Positions 35,899 to 43,956 of a DNA stretch of 64,000 nt are shown one piece after another (within the stretch, counting starts at the first letter, position 1; every line of letters begins with the position of its first letter). The stretch spans positions 806,001-870,000 of the forward strand of contig NZ_JAGPNM010000001.1 in NCBI RefSeq assembly GCF_018831085.1, in the 5' to 3' direction. The DNA is from Rheinheimera oceanensis (GTDB lineage: Bacteria; Pseudomonadota; Gammaproteobacteria; Enterobacterales; Alteromonadaceae). The position numbers were made by a program, and so were the translations under genes. The notes under the pieces were generated by a model, which did not search any database, had not been told where the DNA came from, and saw nothing but the letters and a program-made list of their open reading frames with translations.

Positions 35899-36779
35899 GC
35901 TTGTTTCTCTTTATTAACGATATCAGTAATCTGGAATACCAGGCTGTTGGCTTCTTCTGCCACTTTGCCCAGAAATAATGCTGTCTGGTTAAGCTGTAAT
36001 GTCATAGCACTGCCAAACTCAATTGGTAGCACAGCACCATCCAGACAGGCCTGTAACTGGCGCAGGCTGACTTTTTTGCGCACCATTTCAACCCGGCACT
36101 GCACCGGCACCTGCGGCCAGTGCGATATATCTACCGCACTGGCACTGACTGCACTGTGATATTGCGGTGCAATAAAAAACTCCAGTGGCAGCCACAAAAA
36201 CCAGCTAATCACATCACTGCCAAGCAACAGCCGTACCTTCAATGGCAGGTACTGAAACCGGGCCGGTTCCATTTGCTGCTTTACTGCACTGGCCGGTAAT
36301 GCTGATTGCTCTTTAAACAACAGCTGTTGCATGGCCTGTAGCTGGCGCTGGGCAATGCGGCTGCATATGCGTAGCTCTGAAGCGCTTAGCTCGGTTTTTT
36401 CTTCACCGGGCAGCACTTTGCTAAGCTGGCCGCCAAGCGATAAATCAGCCAGATGATGTACGCTGGTATAATCCAGTGCCAGATAACAGTTGGTATCGGT
36501 TGGCACCAGCACCGGACACTGTAATAACAGCCGCCCCGGCTCTGCCAGCCAACTGTCCAGTGCCGTGCCCTGGCATAAGGTCAGTTCAATATTAAATTCG
36601 ACATCGGTCAGCAATTTGCTCAGTTCTGTCTCTACCGCCTGTGCCAGATCCGCTAAGCGCTGTTTCGCCTGTTTACTGGCCGCGCTGAAGCGGCGCTGAT
36701 CCAGTGTCAATGCAAAAGGCTGGCAATGGGCGGCCTGGTCAGCCGGGATCAGCAAAGTAGGGGTTTTCATCTTATTCAT
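35895..36779 (-). CDS. fliM: Lateral flagellar motor switch FliM without CheY-binding peptide
   Basis: 294 residues, shorter than the usual 330. The C-terminal SpoA domain (about 215-290) and a middle CheC-like domain (about 40-200) are visible. The conserved N-terminal CheY-binding peptide (LSQxEIDALL) is absent: the chain begins MNKMKTPTLLIPADQ. This suggests the lateral motor does not switch through CheY. Identity of the gene rests on position between pilZ and fliN and on the SpoA end. Confidence 0.88.
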   Translation of the reverse strand: MNKMKTPTLLIPADQAAHCQPFALTLDQRRFSAASKQAKQRLADLAQAVETELSKLLTDVEFNIELTLCQGTALDSWLAEPGRLLLQCPVLVPTDTNCYLALDYTSVHHLADLSLGGQLSKVLPGEEKTELSASELRICSRIAQRQLQAMQQLLFKEQSALPASAVKQQMEPARFQYLPLKVRLLLGSDVISWFLWLPLEFFIAPQYHSAVSASAVDISHWPQVPVQCRVEMVRKKVSLRQLQACLDGAVLPIEFGSAMTLQLNQTALFLGKVAEEANSLVFQITDIVNKEKQA

Positions 36780-37191
36780 CTGCAGTTACGTTATCCGTGG
36801 CTTTGGCATCGCGTGATGCCCGGTAGGCTTTTTTACTTAAGCGGCGCAGTAAATTCAGCCGCTGTTCGCGCTTAGCGTCCAGCCAGCTGATACCCAGAAA
36901 CACCAGTTTGTCGCTAACCTGGCGGCGATACACCACCTCAGCTTTAATTTTGAACTGGTTGTCATATTCAACCATAACGATATCCGGTACCGTTTTTGTC
37001 AGCGGCGCCAGTAAGCCGGCGCCACCCAGGCTGATGTCTTTTACCACGGCCTGGCATATCTGGCTGCCAAACAGGCCGCTTTGCCACAACTTTACCGCTA
37101 TGCCTTTAGTCTGAGTTTCATGGGGTTGACTTGCCGAACTAAAGTACCAGCGCAAATACTTGCGCGACACATCAGGCTTAGTTGCTACCAT
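36772..37191 (-). CDS. PilZ-domain protein in the motor operon
   Basis: 139 residues. The PilZ c-di-GMP-binding signatures are present: R-x-x-x-R at 10-14 (RKYLR) and D-x-S-x-x-G at 52-57 (DISLGG). The rest is a beta barrel (about 45-115) with a basic C-terminal helix. It overlaps motB by 14 bp and fliM by 8 bp, so it is made in step with the stator and C-ring. By analogy with YcgR it may act as a c-di-GMP-controlled brake or regulator of the lateral motor, but it lacks the YcgR N-terminal domain. Confidence 0.85.
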   Translation of the reverse strand: MVATKPDVSRKYLRWYFSSASQPHETQTKGIAVKLWQSGLFGSQICQAVVKDISLGGAGLLAPLTKTVPDIVMVEYDNQFKIKAEVVYRRQVSDKLVFLGISWLDAKREQRLNLLRRLSKKAYRASRDAKATDNVTADE

Positions 37192-38185
37192 CTTCTACCC
37201 TCACTCCTGAACGGCCAACTGGCTGATTACGCTGTGCTTCCTGTGCGGCCTGCTGTACGGGATTGTTCTGGTTATCGGGCGAAAACAGCTGGTTGAGTTC
37301 CGCTTCGGCGGCACTGGTTAAGATCAGTAATTCAATGCGCCGGTTAGCGCTGTCGCCACTGTCCTGCTCGTTTAGCGGCCGGGTAGCCGAAAATGCAGCC
37401 ACCTGAGCTACGCGGCCAACCGGCATGCCACCGGCAACCAATACCTGGCGGGCCTGTAAAGCGCGGTCGCCGGATAACTCCCAGTTACTGTACTGGCTGC
37501 CACTAAAAGCTGTGCTGTCAGTGTGGCCGGAAATAATCAGTTTGTTTTGTACTTTTTTAAACACCGGCCCCAGGCTAAGCAATAAATCCTCAAAAAACGG
37601 TGTCATACGCATTTGGCCGCGGATAAACATTTGCTGCTTTTTGTTGTCGCGGATAATAACCCGCAAGCCCGATGGTACTACGTCCAGCTGGATATGCTCC
37701 TGCGCCATCAGTTCAGCGGCCAGCTGTTCAAAGGCCTGCAACAACAAACTCAGTTCAGCCGGGCTGTCGAACTGGCCATCAATCAGTGAATTCAGCTTAT
37801 CGCCCTTACCTGCCAGTGGCCTGTCGTCACCTGAGGGCACCTGCAGATATTCTGACATGCCAGGCAAGGGGTTATCCGGCGGTAAGGTGTTGGCAGAATT
37901 CTGATCAATTACCGAGGGCGTGCCGCCTAAATCAACCGGAAACGGGCTATTACCGGGTTCAAACGGCGCAGGGCTACCTTCGAAAATAGAGTGGGTGCGC
38001 ATATAGTTGGCAATTTCAGCGCGCTCTTTCATATTGGAGACTTCTAAAATCCACAACACCATAAAGAACGCCATCATCGCCAGCGTAAAATCGGCAAAGG
38101 CCACTTTCCAGGCGCCGCCAGATTTGGCTTTGGCAGAGCTGCGCTGACTGCGCTTAATAATAACCGGCGAGCTGGAGCTGTTCAT
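37178..38185 (-). CDS. motB: MotB (LafU), proton-driven lateral stator
   Basis: 335 residues. One membrane helix with the proton-accepting Asp32 (WKVAFADFTLAMMAFFMVLW) is followed by a plug region and the OmpA-like peptidoglycan-binding domain (about 195-305, with LIISGHTDST and the NRRIELLIL end). The Asp and helix resemble proton-type MotB, not sodium-type PomB. It overlaps motA by one base and the PilZ gene by 14. Confidence 0.95.
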   Translation of the reverse strand: MNSSSSPVIIKRSQRSSAKAKSGGAWKVAFADFTLAMMAFFMVLWILEVSNMKERAEIANYMRTHSIFEGSPAPFEPGNSPFPVDLGGTPSVIDQNSANTLPPDNPLPGMSEYLQVPSGDDRPLAGKGDKLNSLIDGQFDSPAELSLLLQAFEQLAAELMAQEHIQLDVVPSGLRVIIRDNKKQQMFIRGQMRMTPFFEDLLLSLGPVFKKVQNKLIISGHTDSTAFSGSQYSNWELSGDRALQARQVLVAGGMPVGRVAQVAAFSATRPLNEQDSGDSANRRIELLILTSAAEAELNQLFSPDNQNNPVQQAAQEAQRNQPVGRSGVRVEDGSN

Positions 38186-39042
38186 CAGGCGGCCTTATCG
38201 TTAATCCATTGTTCCATCGTGGTAAACGATGGCTTCTGCTCTTCGTTAATCATGCGACGGCCAGAGTCGGTCGCTACTATCGCCACATGGCCTTTGGCAT
38301 GTGCCACCAAAATAGCGCGCACACATTCAAGCAGAGCAACCTGCTTTTTAACGTATTGCTCCATAGCAGAACTTAACGGGGCCATCAGACAATAGCAGCC
38401 AAAAATACCAATAAAGGTACCCACCAGTGCAGCCGCAACGTGATAACCAATATTGCTTAGCGGGCCGTCCAGATGCTGCATGGTAATAATTATGCCCCCC
38501 ACCGCAGCCAGAATGCCAAAGCCGGGCATAGCCTCAGCAATGGTTGCCATGGCTGCAGAAGGCTTTAACTTTTGCTGTTCAATGGTATAAATTTCCTGCT
38601 CCAGCAGGCTGTCAAAGTCATGGGCGTTTAACTTACCCATGCTCATCAGACGCAGGTTGTCGCAGACAAACACCACCAGTGCTTCATGTTCCAGCACCAG
38701 TGGATAGGCGAGAAAGACTGAGCTGGTTTGCGGGTTTTCAACATGCTCGTCCAGTTCGCGTAAGCCTTTGCTTTTGGCCAGATCCAACAACGAGTACATT
38801 AATAACAGCAGCTCGCGGTACAAGGCACTGCTGTCTTTGTGTTTGATAAACTGCGACTTCAGCTGCGACCACATTTCTTTTAACACATAGCCGGAATTAC
38901 CCACTACCAGAGCACCGAAACCGGCACCAAAAATAATAAGAAACTCAGCAGGTTGCCACAATGTTGCCACATTGCCGCCGGCAAACATATAACCACCGAC
39001 AACGGCGCCCAGTACGATAATAAAACCTACTATTTTTTGCAT
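38185..39042 (-). CDS. motA: MotA (LafT), proton-driven lateral stator
   Basis: 285 residues, four membrane helices (about 3-22, 33-51, 170-190, 200-222), with the helix 3-4 phrase PGFGILAAVGGIIITMQ conserved in MotA. The cytoplasmic loop that contacts FliG is intact. Together with MotB it forms the proton-driven stator of the lateral flagellum. Confidence 0.95.
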   Translation of the reverse strand: MQKIVGFIIVLGAVVGGYMFAGGNVATLWQPAEFLIIFGAGFGALVVGNSGYVLKEMWSQLKSQFIKHKDSSALYRELLLLMYSLLDLAKSKGLRELDEHVENPQTSSVFLAYPLVLEHEALVVFVCDNLRLMSMGKLNAHDFDSLLEQEIYTIEQQKLKPSAAMATIAEAMPGFGILAAVGGIIITMQHLDGPLSNIGYHVAAALVGTFIGIFGCYCLMAPLSSAMEQYVKKQVALLECVRAILVAHAKGHVAIVATDSGRRMINEEQKPSFTTMEQWINDKAA

Positions 39043-39061
39043 TGTTCTGCTTCCTGTACCT

Positions 39062-39781
39062 TTACCATTGCGCCAGCTTTTTGCTGAGCATTTCCACCGA
39101 TTGCTTATGTAACTGGCAAACCCTGGACTCGGTTAATTCCAGTACCAGTGCAATCTCTTTCATATTTAACTCATGGGTGTAATACAGCTGTAGCAACAAT
39201 TTATTGCGCTCAGGCAATGATGCCATCGCCTTTGTCAGTGACAGCTTAAGTTCGAACTGGCTTAAACTGCTGCTGCCAAGCTGGGCCTCAGCCTGTTGCT
39301 CCAGCAATAAATCCAGGCTTTCCATCGCCTCTGCCTGGCCGACATACTGCAGTTCAAGCAAGGTTTTTTGATCAATGTCCAGCGCCTCACACAGCTCGTC
39401 ATCAGTGGGTACACGGCCCAGTTGCCGGGTAAGTTCACGGCTTTTATCCCGTAACTGATGCGACTGCTGGCGTAATTGCCGTGGCCGCCAGTCGATGCGG
39501 CGAAATTCATCCAGCATGGCACCCCGGACACGCTTAAAGGCATAAGACTCAAACTGTTCGTCTACATCACGGCCATAGCGGCGCAGCGCACTTAGCAGGC
39601 CCATCAGACCAATTTGTTGTAAGTCGTCTTTATCTACCATACTGCCAACCAGGCTGCGTAAATGTGCCGCCGCCCGTTTTACCAGATAGCCGTAACGGTT
39701 CAGCAAAGCACTTTCCTGCGCCGGGCTGAACTTAAAACTGCTCGGTTGTTCCGGATCAGACCATTGGGTTGTAGCCAGCAT
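39062..39781 (-). CDS. fliA: Sigma28 FliA (LafS)
   Basis: 239 residues. Regions 2, 3 and 4 of the FliA-type sigma factor are clear: DDLQQIGLMGLLSALRRY, FESYAFKRVRGAMLDEFRRIDW, and ELTESRVCQLHKQSVEML at the end. It should drive flagellin and late lateral genes. It lies between fliL and motA exactly as lafS does in Vibrio. Confidence 0.96.
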   Translation of the reverse strand: MLATTQWSDPEQPSSFKFSPAQESALLNRYGYLVKRAAAHLRSLVGSMVDKDDLQQIGLMGLLSALRRYGRDVDEQFESYAFKRVRGAMLDEFRRIDWRPRQLRQQSHQLRDKSRELTRQLGRVPTDDELCEALDIDQKTLLELQYVGQAEAMESLDLLLEQQAEAQLGSSSLSQFELKLSLTKAMASLPERNKLLLQLYYTHELNMKEIALVLELTESRVCQLHKQSVEMLSKKLAQW

Positions 39782-39790
39782 AAAACGGCC

Positions 39791-40216
39791 TTACTGAATA
39801 AACACGTTAGTAACCAGTACCTGTTCAATCTGATAACTGAACTTGTTCTGGCGCAGGGTCTGGTTAAACTTATCCAGTAATGTGCCTTGCACCTGAGGAA
39901 TATCCTTAAAGGCATCTTTCGCATCGCCATGGCTGATATTGCTAAAATGCGCCACCAGCGTATTACGCAGTAACGGCGAAGCATCAGGCAGTTGTGCCAT
40001 TACCTGGCTGTCGTGGCTGAGCAGTGTCAGCTCCAACACCAGATAACGCGAATGTTGTGCATGGTCAACGCTGATAACAAAGCGGTCCAGCGGATAAAAC
40101 AGTGGCTTGCTTTGCTCCGCAACCTGGCTTTGCTGCTGGCCAAACCAAAAATAAGCTGCACCACCACCAACGGCCAGCAGTAACACTGCTGCAATCACTA
40201 ACACTAAAGCTTTCAT
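39791..40216 (-). CDS. fliL: FliL-family protein (LafF)
   Basis: 141 residues with one N-terminal membrane helix (about 4-22) and the FliL periplasmic domain, with FYPLDRFVISVD and the ending QNKFSYQIEQVLVTNVFIQ. FliL surrounds the stator and strengthens torque or helps surface sensing. Gap of 14 bp after fliK. Confidence 0.9.
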   Translation of the reverse strand: MKALVLVIAAVLLLAVGGGAAYFWFGQQQSQVAEQSKPLFYPLDRFVISVDHAQHSRYLVLELTLLSHDSQVMAQLPDASPLLRNTLVAHFSNISHGDAKDAFKDIPQVQGTLLDKFNQTLRQNKFSYQIEQVLVTNVFIQ

Positions 40217-40230
40217 GTCTTACTGTTCTC

Positions 40231-41454
40231 CTATACCAGCCGGTTAAGCCAGCCAGTGGTTAGCTGCGCTGACGCTGAGCTGCTTAGCTCTGTCACGTCG
40301 TCGGCAAAATGGGCAGCAATAGGCTCAGGCTCAGCATGTTGCTGCCCTGCCTGCTGCTGTGATTGCTGGCGTACATCTATATCAAGCAGTTGTTCACTGC
40401 CCAGCCGCTGAGCCAGTTGCTGGCGCAGCTGATCCAGGTTTTGTTGCATAGCGTCACGCATCTGATTATTGCTGGCATATAGCTGCACCGTAGTGCGGTC
40501 GCCATCAACACTGACACTCAGTTCAATTAACCCCAGTTGTGGCGGGTCCAGCCGGATTTGAGCCCGCTGTATTTGCTGGCCCAGTTGTAAATTAATTTTG
40601 TCGGACAATAAATACACCAGCTTTTGGCCCCACTGGCTGCTTTGCAAACCCAATTGATCAGCCTTCCACTGAAACGCTGGCTCTGCTGATGCTGTGCTGG
40701 CAGATATCTGCGCGGCTGTTATGCCGCTAACTGCAGCAGTGTCACTGCTAAGCGGGCGTACCAGCTCTGTAGCCTGGCGGATAAAATGCTGCAAAGACAT
40801 TGGCGTAACAGGCAAAGCCGTGTTTGTGCCCGCCAGCGGCAAATCTTTTGTAGTGCTGTAAGCGCTGCTGTTTAGCAATGCTGCGTTATAGTCTATGCCA
40901 GTAAAACCTGATAACCCTGTACTGCTTTGCGGCATGCTCTCTGTACGCAACGGGTTTACTGCTGGCAAAGGCAAAAAATTAAGTGCAGACAGCAGCAAAG
41001 GGTCTATTGATATTTCTGCGCCATCGCCTGGCAGTTGCACAGCGTCAGTTGTGCTGCCGCTATTATCCGTTTTGGTGCTACTACCAGCTACAGCGGCCCC
41101 TGCAGGTAAAACACCGGTTTCCGCTATCGCTGCCGTTATCAGGTTTACCTGTGTTATTTCTGTCAGTGCACTGATATCAGGCTGGGGTTCAGGCGCTGCC
41201 AATTGCAAATCAGCCTGCCCAGGCAGAGTGTCTGTTAAAGTGCTATTTACATTGCCGCCAGTACCGGCCTCAGACAACTGTGCCAATAGCTCTGTATAAC
41301 GGCCAGAAGATGCTGCGGTGTCTGGCTGGTTTAACATAAACACTAAGCTGTCAGTGCTCTCTGCAGCGCTCCCGGCAGAGCTGTGGTTTGGCAGCACCCC
41401 GGCAGTCACACCGCTGCTGTTAGCAATTGGCTGACCTACCTGTAACTGGCTCAT
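40231..41454 (-). CDS. fliK: Hook-length control protein FliK (LafE)
   Basis: 407 residues. The first 270 are a low-complexity Ser/Thr/Ala/Pro-rich stretch with no defined fold, as in other FliK proteins. The C-terminal Flg_hook domain (about 280-380) includes KINLQLGQQIQRAQIRLDPPQLG and LDQLRQQLAQRLG. It measures hook length and triggers the FlhB switch. It overlaps the upstream small gene by 4 bp. Confidence 0.88.
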   Translation of the reverse strand: MSQLQVGQPIANSSGVTAGVLPNHSSAGSAAESTDSLVFMLNQPDTAASSGRYTELLAQLSEAGTGGNVNSTLTDTLPGQADLQLAAPEPQPDISALTEITQVNLITAAIAETGVLPAGAAVAGSSTKTDNSGSTTDAVQLPGDGAEISIDPLLLSALNFLPLPAVNPLRTESMPQSSTGLSGFTGIDYNAALLNSSAYSTTKDLPLAGTNTALPVTPMSLQHFIRQATELVRPLSSDTAAVSGITAAQISASTASAEPAFQWKADQLGLQSSQWGQKLVYLLSDKINLQLGQQIQRAQIRLDPPQLGLIELSVSVDGDRTTVQLYASNNQMRDAMQQNLDQLRQQLAQRLGSEQLLDIDVRQQSQQQAGQQHAEPEPIAAHFADDVTELSSSASAQLTTGWLNRLV

Positions 41455-41777
41455 AGCCCTTCACCTTCAATGGTTTGTTTATAAGCCAGCACACCCGGCC
41501 GGTTTTGATTAAATTGCTTCATCTGCGTCTCAGTGCGGTGCATTTCATCTTTAGCCAGCGTTACCACCTGCTGGTAGCTCTGCTGCAGTGCGCTAAGCTG
41601 GGTTGAAAATTGCCCACGGGCACCGGCAAGATCTAACTGCCGGAGCAACGCCATTAACTGGCGATCCACGTTGCGCAACAACGGCCAATTCTGTGCCTTT
41701 GCTGCCAGCAGTAAGTTCTGCTGCAGCTGTAACAGCTGCTTTGCCATATCAACTGCCTGTAAGTGGTTTAACGGCAC
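41451..41777 (-). CDS. fliT: Probable FliT-like chaperone (LafD)
   Basis: 108 residues, fully helical and Gln-rich. The position between fliS and fliK matches lafD/fliT of Vibrio, a chaperone for the cap protein FliD. Sequence similarity is not strong. The start is GTG at 41777 with AGGGG 6 bp upstream; the open frame extends further upstream without ATG, so a longer product is possible. A terminator and an ERIC-like repeat separate it from fliS. Confidence 0.65.
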   Translation of the reverse strand: MPLNHLQAVDMAKQLLQLQQNLLLAAKAQNWPLLRNVDRQLMALLRQLDLAGARGQFSTQLSALQQSYQQVVTLAKDEMHRTETQMKQFNQNRPGVLAYKQTIEGEGL

Positions 41778-41880
41778 ATTCAGCCCCTGTTCAACTTCGC
41801 TAAGCAGAATGATTTAGCAACTGTCAGGCCACAATTCAAACCAATGATTTATAAGTATTTTTAAGATAGATTAGATAAAA

Positions 41881-41901
41881 AGCGGAAGTAATACTTCCGC
41901 T
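41881..41901. repeat. Short perfect hairpin in the fliS-fliT gap
   Basis: AGCGGAAGT-AAT-ACTTCCGCT, followed by a second CGGAAGC / GCTTCCG pair (41905-41940). Together they form a strongly structured stretch next to the terminator. Confidence 0.7.
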
Positions 41902-41954
41902 GATCGGAAGCAAGCCAATACCGCTTGCCGCTAGCTTCCGGTTAAAGCCTGGCG

Positions 41955-41985
41955 AAAAAAAACCGCAGCCAAAGCAGCGGTTTTT
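41955..41985 (-). terminator. Strong terminator downstream of fliS
   Basis: Minus-strand AAAAACCGC, 10-base loop and GCGGTTTTT, followed by further T (eight in all). It should stop most transcription from fliD-fliS, so fliT onwards needs readthrough or its own start; no convincing promoter was found in 41778-41880. Confidence 0.85.
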
Positions 41986-42028
41986 CAGGTTATTAAGGTA
42001 GGTAAGCCATACCGGAGTATAGGGGTAT

Positions 42029-42154
42029 ATACCCAAAATCATTGAAGATGCAGGTAGGCGGCAAGTGAGCGCATCCCCATCAGCATAGGAATACTATGTG
42101 ATAGGGGCGAGCGGGCACAGCCAACACCGCTGCAGCTTCAAGGATGACGGGTAT
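42029..42154. repeat. ERIC-like interspersed repeat (126 bp)
   Basis: The element runs from ATACCC to GGGTAT, is 126 bp long, and has the inner ERIC features: ATCCCC...GATAGGGGCGAGCG in the central arms, GGCACAGCCAAC and a terminal GCAGCTTCAAGGATGACGGGTAT-like end. Its size and ends match the enterobacterial repetitive intergenic consensus family and its relatives in other gammaproteobacteria. It ends 3 bp from the fliS stop codon. Confidence 0.8.
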
Positions 42155-42157
42155 CTG

Positions 42158-42550
42158 TCAGGCTGCAGTTTGTGCCAGCCCTTGCCAGCCTTCTTGCAGG
42201 TTGGTCATAATCACCCGCACGGTATCCAGTGAAGTTAAATCGTTTTTCAGGCTGGCGTTAAGCAATGCCTGGCCGCAGTGCTGATACAGTTTTTGCATAT
42301 TGGCTGCCACTTCACCACCGTTTTGCTGGTCCAGCGACGCATCCAGCCCACCCAGAATTTTTAGCATGCGCTCAATGCCGGCGGCTTTTTTATCAAAACG
42401 TTTCGCCTGAATATGGCCCTCGGTGCGCGACAGTTCATCAAGAAAACCATCAAATAACATCAGCACCAGCTTGTGAATATCAGCCCCGGCAGCTTTACCC
42501 TCTACTGCCGTACTTTTATAAGCCTGATAACCATTGCCAAAATCTAACAT
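42158..42550 (-). CDS. fliS: Flagellin export chaperone FliS (LafC)
   Basis: 130 residues, four-helix bundle type. GYQAYKSTAVEGKAAGADIHKLVLMLFDGFLDEL is the typical FliS N-terminal half. It binds unfolded flagellin and carries it to FlhA. It follows fliD by 17 bp. Confidence 0.95.
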   Translation of the reverse strand: MLDFGNGYQAYKSTAVEGKAAGADIHKLVLMLFDGFLDELSRTEGHIQAKRFDKKAAGIERMLKILGGLDASLDQQNGGEVAANMQKLYQHCGQALLNASLKNDLTSLDTVRVIMTNLQEGWQGLAQTAA

Positions 42551-42567
42551 AAGCTGTCTCTCACTAG

Positions 42568-43863
42568 TTAAAACTGACCCATAGAGCTTTCAAGCTGCGC
42601 TATGGTAATTTGCATCTGGGTAAACTGACTCAGATAGCGCTTGTAGGTTAGTTCCATGGAATAATCATGCCGCTTTTGTTTTTCGGTGATTAAATCCAGG
42701 CTGGCCTGCAGCGTTTTTTGCTTATCACCCAGTAAACCACCATAACTTTTGCTGTAGGGTTCTACTGTTTTTTCCAGCTTGGCCAGCACTCCGGTATCCG
42801 AGGTTAGCATGGCTTCCAGTGCTGCCGGATCATCTGCCAGCGCTTTTTCAAACCGGCCGCTGTTAATACTCAGCTTACCGTTGCGGTCAAATTCCAGACC
42901 CACGCTATATAGTGTTTTGCCGTCAATCTCACCCTGAAAAGCCGCACGGAACTGGCTTTGTATGCTGCGCGCCATACTGTCATTCTTCAGGTTGGAGTCC
43001 CCGGTAATACTGCTGACAATGCCATTGTAACCATCAATAAACTTTTGCAGGTTATCTTTAATCGCCTGCTGATCCTGGCCGATTTTAATATTTACCGGGC
43101 TGTCACCGGCTGCCTGTGCTTTAACTAAATCAATAGTTACACCTTCAATCACATCGGTTAAGCTGTTGCTGGCGCTGGTAACGCTAATAGCACTGTCGCT
43201 ACCTAAACGCACTATCGCGTCCTGAGCTTTTTTTAATTCCTGTTTTGCCGCCAGGGCCGCCGTAATATCGGCACCGGCTGCATCTGCACCGGCGGTAAAG
43301 CTCAGTGTCAGCTCATTGGCTGCGCCACTTTCATTGCTTGAGATCACTAAAAAGGTTTCATTGCCGCTGCGCATTAACGTAGCACTGACGCCGGGGTTAT
43401 CGGCATGGCTGTTAATTGCTTTGGCCAGATCAGCCAGCTTGGCATTGGCAGGTAACCCGGCCATATCGACAGAAAAACTGCTGCCGCCCAAATCAATAGT
43501 AAACTCACCATCTGTTGCCAGCGCGGCTGTGGGATCAAATGACATCGCTAACTGATGGTTTTGTGCCAGTTGCTGCACAAAAATATCGTAACTGCCTGCC
43601 ACCGCTTTACCACTGGCTTTAACAGCTAAAGTCGACTCGCTGCTGCTACTGGCAGTATTGGCCAGCAGGCTGCTGTCAGCTTTACGGAAATCTTTCAGCT
43701 GGGTTAAGAAGCTACCCATAGAGGTTTGTAATTTTTTAATGGCATTAAGCTGGGCGGTAAACTGTTTTGACTTAGCCGACAGTAAATTATCTTTACCGGC
43801 ACGGTCAATTTGGGTGTACTGGCTCGCCAGAGTCTGGGGATCAATACTTAAATAAGACGCCAT
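42568..43863 (-). CDS. fliD: Filament cap protein FliD (LafB)
   Basis: 431 residues. The N-terminal FliD domain (about 5-100) has IDPQTLASQYTQIDRAGKD and the C-terminal FliD_C (about 195-420) has the LQKFIDGYNGIVSSI segment and a coiled-coil end. It caps the growing filament and guides flagellin folding. A terminator separates it from lafA upstream. Confidence 0.95.
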   Translation of the reverse strand: MASYLSIDPQTLASQYTQIDRAGKDNLLSAKSKQFTAQLNAIKKLQTSMGSFLTQLKDFRKADSSLLANTASSSSESTLAVKASGKAVAGSYDIFVQQLAQNHQLAMSFDPTAALATDGEFTIDLGGSSFSVDMAGLPANAKLADLAKAINSHADNPGVSATLMRSGNETFLVISSNESGAANELTLSFTAGADAAGADITAALAAKQELKKAQDAIVRLGSDSAISVTSASNSLTDVIEGVTIDLVKAQAAGDSPVNIKIGQDQQAIKDNLQKFIDGYNGIVSSITGDSNLKNDSMARSIQSQFRAAFQGEIDGKTLYSVGLEFDRNGKLSINSGRFEKALADDPAALEAMLTSDTGVLAKLEKTVEPYSKSYGGLLGDKQKTLQASLDLITEKQKRHDYSMELTYKRYLSQFTQMQITIAQLESSMGQF

Positions 43864-43895
43864 AATGTATACCTTCTGCCACCAACTATTGCCTG

Positions 43896-43927
43896 AAAAA
43901 TACCCTGCCAGCTAAAGCCGGCAGGGT
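43896..43927 (-). terminator. Terminator after lafA
   Basis: Minus-strand ACCCTGCC, loop, GGCAGGGT, then TATTTTTC. It lies 30 bp after the lafA stop and makes lafA largely monocistronic. Confidence 0.85.
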
Positions 43928-43956
43928 TATAACACTATTGTTACCCTGGCAGCGTA

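Noticed and set aside
36780..37200. Internal sigma54 promoter for fliM
   Set aside because: No TGGCAC-N5-TTGC match on the minus strand in this stretch.
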